From NCBI RefSeq assembly GCF_021533195.1, contig NZ_JAJNKB010000003.1:459001-523000 (forward strand): 64,000 nt of DNA, given 5' to 3'. The translations under genes and the position numbers were made by a program. A model generated the notes under the pieces. It had not been told where the DNA came from. It searched no databases and was given only the letters and a program-made list of their open reading frames with translations. Shown piece after piece: positions 25,234-36,003 of this stretch. The number at the start of each line of letters is the position of its first letter. The first letter of the stretch is position 1. The DNA is from Portibacter marinus (lineage in GTDB: Bacteria > Bacteroidota > Bacteroidia > Chitinophagales > Saprospiraceae).

Positions 25234-27825
25234 CTACTCCGGTTCGAAACCAAGTACGATATTGAACTTAGCAAAATCTGTCCAGGTACTCCCTTCCGGT
25301 AAGTCTTTATCAAATCCAAAACCATAATCAAATCCGAGTAATCCGAACATTGGCAAGAATACCCGAAGACCTGCACCCGCTGATCTTCTTAATTGAAAAG
25401 GATTATATTCATCCCAACCCAAATAAGCATTGGACCCCTGTGCAAAAAGGTGAGCGTAAATGGTAGAATTCGGATTTAAAGTAAAAGGATATCTCAACTC
25501 TACTGTATACTTGTTAAATATGGTCGCACCTCCAGCATCATTGATTTCCTGGCTTTGAATATCTGAAATCTCATAACCTCGGGTCGATATGATGTCTTTA
25601 CCCGTAATCTGTACTTGCTGATTGTTCAAACCATCACCTCCCACTTCAAATCTCTCAAACGGAACCGTGCCCACGTCCTTTCTATAATATCCGAGCACCC
25701 CTATCTTAGCTTGCGCCATGATCACCAACTTATCCCAAACATTAAAGAAATGCTGTGATTCAAACTTCCATTTATGGTATTCAAGGAACTCAAATTTTCC
25801 GGCATTTTCCAAGGAAGCTATATAGGAAGTCTCCTCTGTCTCCGACATTGGATTACCCTCCCCTCTTCTCAAATTTTCTTCCATGATCAATGAAGCCGCC
25901 TCGGTGGCAGGAATGTTAAATTCTTCTTGATCTCTCCAGAAATAATATGGTGTTAATTGTAGGGTCAATGATATTTTTGATCCACTTCTGGGGAAAATAG
26001 GTTCCACTACAGAACTCCTCACAATGGTCTGTCTCAGATTATAATTCTTATAAATACCTTCTGACACCGAAAAATCTCTTTGATAATCTTCCAAAGTTAG
26101 GTTCTCTATATTCATGGTCGCACTATACACAAAATAGTCATCCGGCCATTTCAACTGCGTTCCGATTCCAGCAGATACATTTAAAATTGAAAACTTACCC
26201 TGTCCAAATGTACTGTAGTCAAAATTAGAATACACACTTCCTATGGTCAATGAATTAGGTTTTCTTCCACCTAACCAAGGTTCCGTAAATGAAAAATTAT
26301 ACGACTGGTAAAAATTACTATTGGACTGAGCCCTGACTGAAAGTCTTTGTCCATCACCTTGTGGTAAAGGGTTCCAAGTAGTTCTGTCCGAAATATTTCG
26401 CAATGAAAAATTATTGAATGTGACTCCCAGTGTTCCTACCAAACCCTGAAATCCACCATAACCCGCAGAAAGCTCCAATTGATCTGACGGCCTTTCTTCC
26501 AATTTATAGACAATATCCACCGTACCGTTTTGCGGGTCTACCGGCGTTCCAATATCCATATTCTCAGGGTTAAAGTAACCCAGGTTTATGATCTCTCTTT
26601 GTGATCTGATGATTTGTGAACGTGAAAACTTTGCACCAGGCTTAGTTCTTAGCATTCTTCTGACCACATGTTCATGCGTTCTGTCATTCCCGACAATCTC
26701 TACCCGATCAATGGTCGCCTGAGGTCCTTCATAAATGCGCATTTCGATATCTATGCTGTCATTCTCTATACTCACTTCCGTGGGATCTACCCGAAAGAAC
26801 AAATAACCATCATCCATGTAAAGAGAACTGACATCTCTTCCATCCTGGGCAAATTGCAAACGATTGGTTAATAATTCTTCATTGTAAACATCACCCTTTT
26901 CTATCCCTAAAATACTTCCAAGGTATTCATCTGTATACAATGAATTTCCTTTCCACTCGATGTCTCTGAAATAGTATTTGTTTCCTTCATCTATGGTCAT
27001 CTCTACATATAGCTTCCCTTCTTCATCTCGGTAGACAGAATCACTCACAATTTTGGCATCTCTGTAGCCAATGGTATTGTAATAGTCAATCAAAGACTCT
27101 TTGTCATCCTCATAATCTGATTCCTTGAACTTGGATTTCTTTAGCAAGGTCCATCGCTTCTTGGTGCTCTCCATCTGCTTTCGCAACTTTCTGTCCTTAA
27201 CGGCCTCATTCCCATTGATCACAATATCCTGAATCCGTATCCGCTTTCCCTTGTCTATGTCAAATTCCAATCTAACGGAATTGGCCCTAATGGTGTCTTC
27301 AAATTCATTGATTTCTACTTTGGTGTCCAAAAATCCATCGCCAATAAATTTTTCCTCAATCTTCATTTTGGCCAACGCCTTCAAATCCTCAGTAACAATA
27401 CCTCCTTTGCTCAATATCCCATCTACAATTTCATTTAGATCTTCGTGCTTTATCTTCTTTACACCATTGTATGAGTATCGGGCCAGTATCGGTAATTCTG
27501 TCAACTCGATTCCAAGGAAAATAATGTCATCTTCGACCCTCTCCTGAATCACTTTTACATCGCTAAATAGCTTCAGTCTCAACAAGGACTTGATGGCTTT
27601 GGGAATTTCTGTTCCCGGAACGCTGATTTTCTTACCGACGGTCAAACCTGAGATAGATATGATGGCATTGGGATCCCTGTGTTCAGGACCATAAACGTTT
27701 ACCCCACCTATTTCATACTCCTTCGGGTCGTCGTAATCTATCTGATCCAATTCCTGAGCTTGTACGCCAAAACCTATGAACACCAGTAGGCTAAAAATAA
27801 ATTTCTTCAAAGTATCTAAATTCAT
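25234..27825 (-). CDS. bamA: Outer membrane protein assembly factor BamA
   Basis: An 863-residue Omp85 protein. A signal peptide ends near GVQAQ. POTRA domains occupy about residues 25-440, with repeated junctions such as GKRIRIQDIVINGNEAVKDRKLRK, YYFRDIEWKGNSLYT and ATIDRVEIVGNDRTHEHVVRR. The beta barrel fills the rest, with the loop 6 motif region GGDGLNNQQV and RGYEISD. The protein ends in IVLGFEPE rather than an aromatic residue. It inserts beta-barrel proteins into the outer membrane. It follows uppS at 61 bp, a typical order for this phylum, and its stop abuts the tandem array. Confidence 0.95.
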   Translation of the reverse strand: MNLDTLKKFIFSLLVFIGFGVQAQELDQIDYDDPKEYEIGGVNVYGPEHRDPNAIISISGLTVGKKISVPGTEIPKAIKSLLRLKLFSDVKVIQERVEDDIIFLGIELTELPILARYSYNGVKKIKHEDLNEIVDGILSKGGIVTEDLKALAKMKIEEKFIGDGFLDTKVEINEFEDTIRANSVRLEFDIDKGKRIRIQDIVINGNEAVKDRKLRKQMESTKKRWTLLKKSKFKESDYEDDKESLIDYYNTIGYRDAKIVSDSVYRDEEGKLYVEMTIDEGNKYYFRDIEWKGNSLYTDEYLGSILGIEKGDVYNEELLTNRLQFAQDGRDVSSLYMDDGYLFFRVDPTEVSIENDSIDIEMRIYEGPQATIDRVEIVGNDRTHEHVVRRMLRTKPGAKFSRSQIIRSQREIINLGYFNPENMDIGTPVDPQNGTVDIVYKLEERPSDQLELSAGYGGFQGLVGTLGVTFNNFSLRNISDRTTWNPLPQGDGQRLSVRAQSNSNFYQSYNFSFTEPWLGGRKPNSLTIGSVYSNFDYSTFGQGKFSILNVSAGIGTQLKWPDDYFVYSATMNIENLTLEDYQRDFSVSEGIYKNYNLRQTIVRSSVVEPIFPRSGSKISLTLQLTPYYFWRDQEEFNIPATEAASLIMEENLRRGEGNPMSETEETSYIASLENAGKFEFLEYHKWKFESQHFFNVWDKLVIMAQAKIGVLGYYRKDVGTVPFERFEVGGDGLNNQQVQITGKDIISTRGYEISDIQSQEINDAGGATIFNKYTVELRYPFTLNPNSTIYAHLFAQGSNAYLGWDEYNPFQLRRSAGAGLRVFLPMFGLLGFDYGFGFDKDLPEGSTWTDFAKFNIVLGFEPE

Positions 27826-27886
27826 GTGATCTTCTTTTTTTAGACCTGCCGTTTAAAAACGACTAAGTCTTCTAAAGTGTTGCAGT

Positions 27887-28627
27887 TCAAGAAAGCTGCT
27901 CACTCGTTTTTCCAAATCTCCTCTCTCTTTGCTGATAGTCGATAATGGCTTTATATAAGTCTTCCCGCCTGAAATCAGGCCAATATATGTCTGTAAAATA
28001 AAGTTCTGAATAAGCCATTTGGTACAGTAAATAATTACTAATCCGCTTTTCACCACTCGTACGGATCATTAATTCCGGATCAGGCATGTTTCTGGTATGC
28101 AAAAAATCCGAAAAAACCTTGTCATCAATGTCTTTACTGTGTAATCGACCTGCTTCAACTTCTTCGGCAATTAATCTTGCTGCATTTTGAATTTCCCACC
28201 TTGAACTATAATTTAATGCCAGTGTTAAAGTCATTCGGTCATTACCTGACGTATTTTCAATACATTCCAACAAAGCCTCTCTACTTCGATCCGGTAATTT
28301 TGATAAATCACCGATAGAATTGAGTTTGATATTGTTTTTATTTAACGTCTCCACTTCTTTGCGTAGTGTTTCAACAAGCAATGCCATGAGCGCATTGACT
28401 TCAAATTTCGGCCGGTTCCAATTTTCCGTAGAAAAAGCGTATAAAGTCAAGTACTCTACACCCAACTCAGCGCATGATTCAGAACTTTCTCTGACTGCTT
28501 TTACACCATTTCGATGACCAAAAACTCGCGGCTTTCCATACTTTTTAGCCCAGCGACCATTTCCATCCATAATGATGGCAATGTGCCTTGGCAAAAGGTC
28601 CATGTTTATTTGCGATTTTAAGTCCAT
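27887..28627 (-). CDS. uppS: Isoprenyl transferase (undecaprenyl diphosphate synthase)
   Basis: A 246-residue cis-prenyltransferase from the chosen ATG. Motifs are complete: HIAIIMDGNGRWAKK with the catalytic Asp, FGHRNGVKAVRE, LTLYAFSTENWNRP, and the C-terminal RTSGEKRISNYLLYQ and YFTDIYWPDF. It makes the C55 lipid carrier for peptidoglycan and surface glycans. A longer frame from TTG at 28642 exists, but the ATG at 28627 gives a normal length and lies 25 nt from a consensus -7 box. It is probably co-transcribed with bamA. Confidence 0.95.
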   Translation of the reverse strand: MDLKSQINMDLLPRHIAIIMDGNGRWAKKYGKPRVFGHRNGVKAVRESSESCAELGVEYLTLYAFSTENWNRPKFEVNALMALLVETLRKEVETLNKNNIKLNSIGDLSKLPDRSREALLECIENTSGNDRMTLTLALNYSSRWEIQNAARLIAEEVEAGRLHSKDIDDKVFSDFLHTRNMPDPELMIRTSGEKRISNYLLYQMAYSELYFTDIYWPDFRREDLYKAIIDYQQRERRFGKTSEQLS

Positions 28628-28652
28628 CTGGTCAGCTTCCAAAAAATTTGTG

Positions 28653-28660
28653 CAAAATTA
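28653..28660 (-). promoter_or_regulatory. -7 box for uppS-bamA
   Basis: On the minus strand this reads TAATTTTG, an exact TAnnTTTG match, 25 nt before the uppS ATG. A 12-bp perfect palindrome lies 10 nt further upstream. Confidence 0.55.
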
Positions 28661-28670
28661 ATAAAAGCTA

Positions 28671-28682
28671 GCGGATATCCGC
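28671..28682. promoter_or_regulatory. 12-bp palindrome in the uppS promoter spacer
   Basis: GCGGATATCCGC is perfectly symmetrical and GC-rich within an AT-rich region. It sits between the -7 box and the expected -33 position of the uppS promoter, where a repressor or activator dimer could bind. No factor can be named from the sequence. Confidence 0.35.
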
Positions 28683-28857
28683 ATTTAATTCATTAAATGA
28701 AGCTGTACCTTAAGCATTTGCATATAAGATCCGGAATCAAAATCAGACTGAAATAATTCATTGATCGACAAAAAAGCCATGCTTATCTATTATGGTTTTG
28801 CTAAAGGAACAATAAAGCGTTCATCATCATTGTTTTTATCGAATAACCTAACAACAA

Positions 28858-29361
28858 ATGATGAATAGAATATGGATGGTCTTTGCACTGATTGTAATCA
28901 TGGCAAGCGCCTGTACAATTGATCCCTGCCTGACCAAAGGACAGTTTCTTAATGCGTATAACAATTTTACAGACAAAGTATCTGATGCTCATGAAGATTT
29001 TTCAAAGCAAGAATGGGAGGAGAAAGATGAAGAGATGGATCACTTCGTGGATCAGTGTTATCAAAAGTATGAAGACAAACTTTCAGACGAAGAAAAAAAG
29101 GATTTTTGGATTAAGTATTTTAAGTATAAATACGATCGCCATGGCAGAAGTGTGCTTAGAGCTATCGAAGCAGATATGCGTGAATTTGGTTTAGAAATAG
29201 ATGAAGAACTGGATCAGCTTTTCGATAACCCAGAAGAAGATTTAAAGGATATTTTCAGAGAAGTATATGGAGATGATATTGAAAAAGCACTAGATGACTT
29301 TAAAAGAGGAATAGAGGATATTTCTGAAAAGATCAAGGCATGGCTGGAGGAAAATAAATAG
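28858..29361 (+). CDS. Small acidic lipoprotein, DUF6565-like
   Basis: A 167-residue protein with a lipoprotein signal (IVIMASAC). The mature part is helical, highly charged and acidic. The pattern of spaced Asp-Trp and Tyr residues (FLNAYNNFTDKVSDAHEDF, then YQKYEDKLSDEEK) resembles the Bacteroidota DUF6565 group; I am not certain of that. Function is unknown. It is followed by the WecA-like gene, which has its own -7 box in the short gap. ATG codons at 28858 and 28861 are both possible. Confidence 0.7.
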   Translation: MMNRIWMVFALIVIMASACTIDPCLTKGQFLNAYNNFTDKVSDAHEDFSKQEWEEKDEEMDHFVDQCYQKYEDKLSDEEKKDFWIKYFKYKYDRHGRSVLRAIEADMREFGLEIDEELDQLFDNPEEDLKDIFREVYGDDIEKALDDFKRGIEDISEKIKAWLEENK

Positions 29362-29372
29362 CTTAAAAAGTC

Positions 29373-29380
29373 TATATTTG
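29373..29380 (+). promoter_or_regulatory. -7 box 6 nt before the WecA-like ATG
   Basis: TATATTTG is a full TAnnTTTG match ending 6 nt before the ATG at 29387. The TTG inside it (29378) is in frame but is better read as part of the promoter. If active, it would yield a nearly leaderless message. Confidence 0.5.
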
Positions 29381-29386
29381 CGTCGT

Positions 29387-30451
29387 ATGTACGATGTGAT
29401 ATTGAGTTTTATTACGGCCTTTGCACTTACATTTCTGGCGATTCCATCGATCATCAATGTTGCAGTAAAAAAGAGGCTTTACGATGAGCCTGGGGAAAGA
29501 AGATCGCATACGATCAGTACGCCTTCCTTAGGGGGAATAGGTATTTTCGCAGGAATGATCTTTTCCATCATTATGTGGACTCCATTTAATTATTTCGGTG
29601 ATTTGCAGTACATTCTATGTGCATTTATCATCATGTTTTTAATCGGTGCCAAGGATGATATTGACCCCATGAATCCGGGACGTAAGTTTTTGGGTCAAAT
29701 TTTCGCAGCGGGTATTTTGGTTTTTAAGGCCAATGTCAAATTGACCAGCCTATACGGCATTTTTGGAATCTATGCCATTCCGGAATTTGTCAGCATTACA
29801 CTTAGTATTTTCACTATCCTCGTCATTATAAATGCCTTCAATCTTATCGATGGCATCAATGGCCTATCAGGATCAATCGGTACGCTCATTAGCATACTTT
29901 TAGGCACCTGGTTTTTTCTGATCGACCGTGTTGAAATAGCGATCGTCGCTTTCTCCATGGCCGGAGCACTGATCGCATTTTTGAAATACAATGTTAGTCC
30001 GGCGAAAATATTCATGGGTGATACCGGATCACTTTTGTTAGGATTGGTTAGTTCTATCCTGGCGATTCAATTTATTGAACTGCATCAAGACCTGGGCAAG
30101 GATTCTTCATACTACATCAAGTCAGCACCGGCTGTTGCTATTGGTATTCTAATTCTCCCCTTGTTTGACACGCTCAGGGTTTTTACAATGAGGGCCATTA
30201 GAGGACGCTCCCCTTTTCAGCCCGATAGAAATCATATTCACCATCTTTTAATCGATTCAGGTTTAACACACATGCAAGCCACCGCAGTGCTGATCGTTGT
30301 CAATGTGTTGTTTATTTTAATGGCCGTTAACCTTCAGGGAATTGGAAACTTATATCTTCTTTTACTGATCTTTGGTATCGCAATCTTATTGACCAGTCTA
30401 TTATTTATTTATGCCAGGCAGCAAAGAATTAAAAGAAAACTGAGCTCATGA
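29387..30451 (+). CDS. WecA/MraY family polyprenyl-phosphate HexNAc-1-phosphate transferase
   Basis: A 354-residue membrane enzyme with about ten helices. Family motifs: DEPGERRSHTISTPSLGGIGI, GAKDDIDPMNPGRKFLGQ with the Asp pair, NAFNLIDGINGLSG, KIFMGDTGSLLLG, and PDRNHIHHLL, the His-rich motif marking WecA-type rather than MraY enzymes. It loads a sugar-1-phosphate, probably GlcNAc, onto undecaprenyl phosphate to start surface glycan synthesis, using the lipid made by UppS. Start chosen at ATG 29387 instead of the TTG 9 bases upstream. It overlaps crcB by 4 bp. Confidence 0.92.
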   Translation: MYDVILSFITAFALTFLAIPSIINVAVKKRLYDEPGERRSHTISTPSLGGIGIFAGMIFSIIMWTPFNYFGDLQYILCAFIIMFLIGAKDDIDPMNPGRKFLGQIFAAGILVFKANVKLTSLYGIFGIYAIPEFVSITLSIFTILVIINAFNLIDGINGLSGSIGTLISILLGTWFFLIDRVEIAIVAFSMAGALIAFLKYNVSPAKIFMGDTGSLLLGLVSSILAIQFIELHQDLGKDSSYYIKSAPAVAIGILILPLFDTLRVFTMRAIRGRSPFQPDRNHIHHLLIDSGLTHMQATAVLIVVNVLFILMAVNLQGIGNLYLLLLIFGIAILLTSLLFIYARQQRIKRKLSS

Positions 30452-30813
30452 AAGCGATCATCCTCGTCTTTATTGGTGGTGGTTTTGGGAGTATTTTGAG
30501 ATATGGAATAGGCCAATTGATGATGGGATTTTCTCAGAAGTTTCCATACGGCACTTTGTTGGTCAATGTAGTAGCTTGCTTGATATTAGGTTACTTGATT
30601 GGAATCACTTCTAAGGGTATGCTCAGTAACGAAATGAAGCTTTTACTGATGGTGGGCCTTTGCGGTGGCTTTTCTACGTTTTCCACGTTTTCTGCAGAAT
30701 CCTTTCAGTTGTATAATACAGGCGCGGTATGGTCGGCCTTATTATATATGGCTTGCAGTTTTGTGATATGTCTATTCGCGATCTATTTAGGCCTGATGAT
30801 GGGCAAAGGCTAA
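30448..30813 (+). CDS. crcB: Fluoride channel CrcB/FluC
   Basis: A 121-residue protein with four membrane helices. Family motifs are clear: GGGFGSILRYGIGQ, YGTLLVNVVACLILGYLIG, and GLCGGFSTFSTFSAES, which supplies the pore phenylalanines. FluC dimers export fluoride passively across the inner membrane. The ATG overlaps the stop of the WecA-like gene by 4 bp, so expression is tied to that gene. I found no fluoride riboswitch in front. Confidence 0.93.
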   Translation: MKAIILVFIGGGFGSILRYGIGQLMMGFSQKFPYGTLLVNVVACLILGYLIGITSKGMLSNEMKLLLMVGLCGGFSTFSTFSAESFQLYNTGAVWSALLYMACSFVICLFAIYLGLMMGKG

Positions 30814-30818
30814 AATAA

Positions 30819-30842
30819 ATCATCGACCCGAAGGTCGATGAT
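30819..30842 (-). terminator. Hairpin terminator of icd with UUCG loop
   Basis: A perfect 10-bp stem (ATCATCGACC with GGTCGATGAT) closes a tetraloop that is TTCG on the minus strand, giving the stable C(UUCG)G form in icd mRNA. A T-rich stretch (TTTATTTT) follows on that strand. It sits between convergent crcB and icd. Confidence 0.7.
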
Positions 30843-30881
30843 AAGCATTTAAAAACTCTCGACATACAAGCCGAGCGTCTT

Positions 30882-33122
<2,241 letters not shown>

Positions 33123-33138
33123 TTAAAAATAGGGCTGA

Positions 33139-33146
33139 CAAAAATA
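33139..33146 (-). promoter_or_regulatory. -7 box for icd
   Basis: On the minus strand this reads TATTTTTG, an exact TAnnTTTG match, 31 nt before the first icd ATG. No TTG at -33 is clear. Confidence 0.5.
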
Positions 33147-33372
33147 ATCAAAATTTATACATGCTGAAGACACATGTTAGAACGCTCGTTAAAATTGACG
33201 GTCTGACACATCAGTGTGAACGCCGAAGAATACCTTTAATGAGCTTTGACTAATCTGTGGAATTATCAAATCTGGTTTCCTTCCTGGCTTCTGACCATGC
33301 ATCTTTCATAACTAGTAGCGAATACAACATTGATGGAGGAACCAATGTCAACCCGGTATTGGGCTAATTCCT

Positions 33373-33380
33373 TATATTTG
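33373..33380 (+). promoter_or_regulatory. -7 box for the DUF4286-ACAD-M50 operon
   Basis: TATATTTG matches TAnnTTTG exactly and lies 27 nt before the DUF4286 ATG at 33408. It supports that start over the in-frame TTG at 33330. Confidence 0.55.
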
Positions 33381-33407
33381 CAGGCAATATGCCACGCACT
33401 AAATGAT

Positions 33408-33734
33408 ATGAGTGAACACAATATAATATACAACGTTACGATTAAGGTAGATAAAAAAGTGGAAGCCGAATGGTATGATTGGATGAAAAGTGTTCACATC
33501 CCTGATGTCATGCAAACCGGATGTTTTATCGAGAGCCGATTCAACAAAATACTGTATGTGGATGATGATGAAGGCTCCATGTACACCGTTCAATACACTT
33601 TGGAAAACCTAAGCCAACTTCAAAAATACCATGTAAACTATGCACCAAAACTACAGAAAGCGCATCAAGATAGATATCAGGATCAATGTGTTGCTTTCCG
33701 ATCTGTGATGGAAATAAAAGAAAAATTTGAATAG
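33408..33734 (+). CDS. DUF4286 family protein
   Basis: A 108-residue cytosolic protein. IIYNVTIKVDKKVEAEWYDW, the conserved HIPDVMQTGCF, the central VQYTLENLSQLQKY, and QKAHQDRY with VAFRSVMEI make this a clear member of the Bacteroidota DUF4286 family, which adopts a small ferredoxin-like fold. Function is unknown. Its stop is directly followed by the acyl-CoA dehydrogenase ATG. The start was set by the -7 box; a longer frame begins with TTG at 33330, upstream of that box. Confidence 0.88.
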   Translation: MSEHNIIYNVTIKVDKKVEAEWYDWMKSVHIPDVMQTGCFIESRFNKILYVDDDEGSMYTVQYTLENLSQLQKYHVNYAPKLQKAHQDRYQDQCVAFRSVMEIKEKFE

Positions 33735-34895
33735 ATGATAGGGAAATTGACAGAAGAACAAAAAGCAGTACAGGAAGCTGCCAGAGAATTTGCACAGCAA
33801 GAACTGCTGCCTGGCGTTATAGAAAGAGACCGAAATATGACTTTTGCCACGGAACAGATCAAGGCTATGGGAGAGATGGGATTCATGGGCATGATGGTTT
33901 CGGAAAAATACGGTGGAGGTGGAATGGACACGCTCTCCTATGTCATTGCGATGGAAGAAATCTCCAAAGTTGACAACTCTTGCTCAGTTGCCATGTCTGT
34001 CAACAATTCGTTGGTTTGCTGGGGTTTGGAAACGTACGGCACAGAAGAACAAAAACAGAAATACCTCACTAAGCTCTCAACCGGTGAATGGATCGGTGCC
34101 TTTTGCCTCAGTGAACCTGAAGCAGGGAGTGATGCAACAAGTCAGCGAACAACTGCTGTGGACAAAGGTGATCACTATCTATTAAACGGAACTAAAAATT
34201 GGATTACCAATGGAGGCAGTTCCAGTGTGCATTTAGTTATCGCTCAGACCAACGCGGACAAAGGACATAAAGGTATCAATGCCCTAATCGTACCGACCGA
34301 CATGGAAGGCGTAGAGATAGGAGCCAAAGAAGATAAATTGGGAATCAGAGGTTCCGACACCCATACCATTATGTACAATAATGTAAAAGTTCCCAAGGAA
34401 AACCGGATAGGCGATGATGGCTTTGGTTTCAAATTTGCCATGAAAGTTTTATCCGGCGGACGAATAGGTATTGCTGCGCAAGCCCTCGGAATAGCAGCTG
34501 GAGCATATGAACTGTCTGTTAAATATGCGCAGGAAAGAGAGGCATTCGGCAAACCTATCGCAAGGCACCAGGCCATCGCTTTCAAGCTAGCGGATATGGC
34601 TACTCAAATACAGGCCGCCAGACTATTGGTTTATAATGCAGCGAGATTAAAGGACCAGGGCAAGAATTACGACATGGCATCCAGTATGGCCAAATTATTT
34701 GCTGCCGAAATGGCCATGAAACAAACCGTAGAAGCTGTTCAGATTCATGGTGGTTATGGATACGTAAAGGAATACCACGTAGAAAGACTTATGAGAGATG
34801 CCAAAATCACTCAAATTTATGAGGGAACATCTGAAATTCAGAAATTAGTGATTAGTAGGAGTGTGCTTTCGGGTAAAATATATGAAGAAATATAA
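33735..34895 (+). CDS. Acyl-CoA dehydrogenase
   Basis: A 386-residue FAD enzyme of the short/medium-chain type. Landmarks: helical N-terminal domain; FCLSEPEAGSDATSQRTTA and NGTKNWITNG (flavin and substrate loop); RIGIAAQALGIA; and QIHGGYGYVKEYHVERLMRDAK before IYEGTSEIQK, with the catalytic Glu in YEGTS. It oxidises acyl-CoA to enoyl-CoA and passes electrons to ETF. Its ATG follows the DUF4286 stop without a gap and its stop overlaps the M50 gene by 1 bp, so all three are one operon. Confidence 0.95.
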   Translation: MIGKLTEEQKAVQEAAREFAQQELLPGVIERDRNMTFATEQIKAMGEMGFMGMMVSEKYGGGGMDTLSYVIAMEEISKVDNSCSVAMSVNNSLVCWGLETYGTEEQKQKYLTKLSTGEWIGAFCLSEPEAGSDATSQRTTAVDKGDHYLLNGTKNWITNGGSSSVHLVIAQTNADKGHKGINALIVPTDMEGVEIGAKEDKLGIRGSDTHTIMYNNVKVPKENRIGDDGFGFKFAMKVLSGGRIGIAAQALGIAAGAYELSVKYAQEREAFGKPIARHQAIAFKLADMATQIQAARLLVYNAARLKDQGKNYDMASSMAKLFAAEMAMKQTVEAVQIHGGYGYVKEYHVERLMRDAKITQIYEGTSEIQKLVISRSVLSGKIYEEI

Positions 34896-35980
34896 TGTTT
34901 AGCAAGGGGTCTCTTCATCTAGGAAACTATGCCGGAATCCCTTTAAAGGTGCATTGGACCTTTATATTCATTATTTTTCTGGTCTTGGGAATTGGTATAA
35001 GTAGAGATCGTGCACCAGTCGAAGTCAGCGTCATCCTGTTGCTGGTAGGTATTTCTTTTTTCTGTGTCATACTGCATGAGTATGGCCACGCATTGATGGC
35101 CAGGAGATTTAACGTTCGGACCATCGACATTATCCTTTCACCTATTGGCGGACTGGCCAGACTTGAAAGACTCCCTTCTAAACCCATGCACGAATTTTTC
35201 ATTGCCATCGCAGGACCTCTGGTAAATGTTGCTATCGCCCTCTTGATAAGCTTGATATTATTAATTGGCGGGAAACCGGTCTTGATTGACCTCAATTCAA
35301 GTGTCAGTAATTTTGATAACTGGGGGGCCTACCTCAGCATAGTCCTATACATTAATCTGTTGCTTTTTGTATTTAATCTGATACCAGCTTTTCCAATGGA
35401 TGGAGGACGCATTCTAAGGTCGTTGCTCTCTATCAAACTTGGCAAGAAAAGGTCGACTGATATCGCTTCATGGATCGGCTATACCATAGCGATAGGTTTT
35501 GTGATTACAGGATTTTTCATTTCTTACTACACCTTGAGTGTCATCGGCATTTTTGTAATGTTTATGGCCCGAGGTGAGAAAATTTCTGCCCGCCAGGAAG
35601 ATTTTTTGACTAAAAATCATTCAGGAATGGAAGGACTAATGACCCATCATCGATTTCATCCCGATGATATGATGTCTGATATCATCACTCACTATCGCAG
35701 CGAAAGCGCCCGAAATTTTATGGTCTTTAACGAAGATGAAGAACTGCAGGGCGTCATTACCGAACCTGCCATAAGAGCTTGTATTCAGGATCAAGCTTAT
35801 TCTAGCCCTGTGAGTCAATTCACAGAGCCCAGTTTTCAAATCATCGAACCTGGAAATCTTCAGGCCGCATTGAGTTACATGAATGCATTCAGAGCAAGAT
35901 ATGTACTTGTAAAATTGGGAGACAACGCTTTCGGTATGTTGGAGCGTTATAAAATCGTACAAAGAATGAATGCAGGTTAA
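34895..35980 (+). CDS. Site-2 protease family (M50) membrane peptidase with C-terminal CBS-like region
   Basis: A 361-residue multi-pass membrane protein. HEYGHALMARRF supplies the zinc-binding HExxH in a membrane helix, and NLIPAFPMDGGR is the second M50 motif with the third ligand Asp. The last 110 residues are soluble and look like a degenerate CBS pair (MSDIITHYRSESARNFMVFN onward), as in Rip3-type proteases. It may cut a membrane-bound regulator; the substrate is unknown. Third gene of the DUF4286-ACAD operon. Confidence 0.88.
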   Translation: MFSKGSLHLGNYAGIPLKVHWTFIFIIFLVLGIGISRDRAPVEVSVILLLVGISFFCVILHEYGHALMARRFNVRTIDIILSPIGGLARLERLPSKPMHEFFIAIAGPLVNVAIALLISLILLIGGKPVLIDLNSSVSNFDNWGAYLSIVLYINLLLFVFNLIPAFPMDGGRILRSLLSIKLGKKRSTDIASWIGYTIAIGFVITGFFISYYTLSVIGIFVMFMARGEKISARQEDFLTKNHSGMEGLMTHHRFHPDDMMSDIITHYRSESARNFMVFNEDEELQGVITEPAIRACIQDQAYSSPVSQFTEPSFQIIEPGNLQAALSYMNAFRARYVLVKLGDNAFGMLERYKIVQRMNAG

Positions 35981-36003
35981 GAAGTAATTTCTATTTTAAC
36001 AGT

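Noticed and set aside
24766-25302. 178-residue repetitive frame on the plus strand as a gene
   Set aside because: It arises because the tandem unit is a multiple of three, overlaps the end of bamA, and has no signal or domain.
30448-30813. Fluoride riboswitch controlling crcB
   Set aside because: crcB starts within the upstream gene with a 4-bp overlap, leaving no leader, and no matching fold was seen before the WecA-like gene.
33330-33407. Longer N-terminus for the DUF4286 protein
   Set aside because: It would need a TTG start upstream of the -7 box at 33373-33380, and the family begins near the ATG at 33408.
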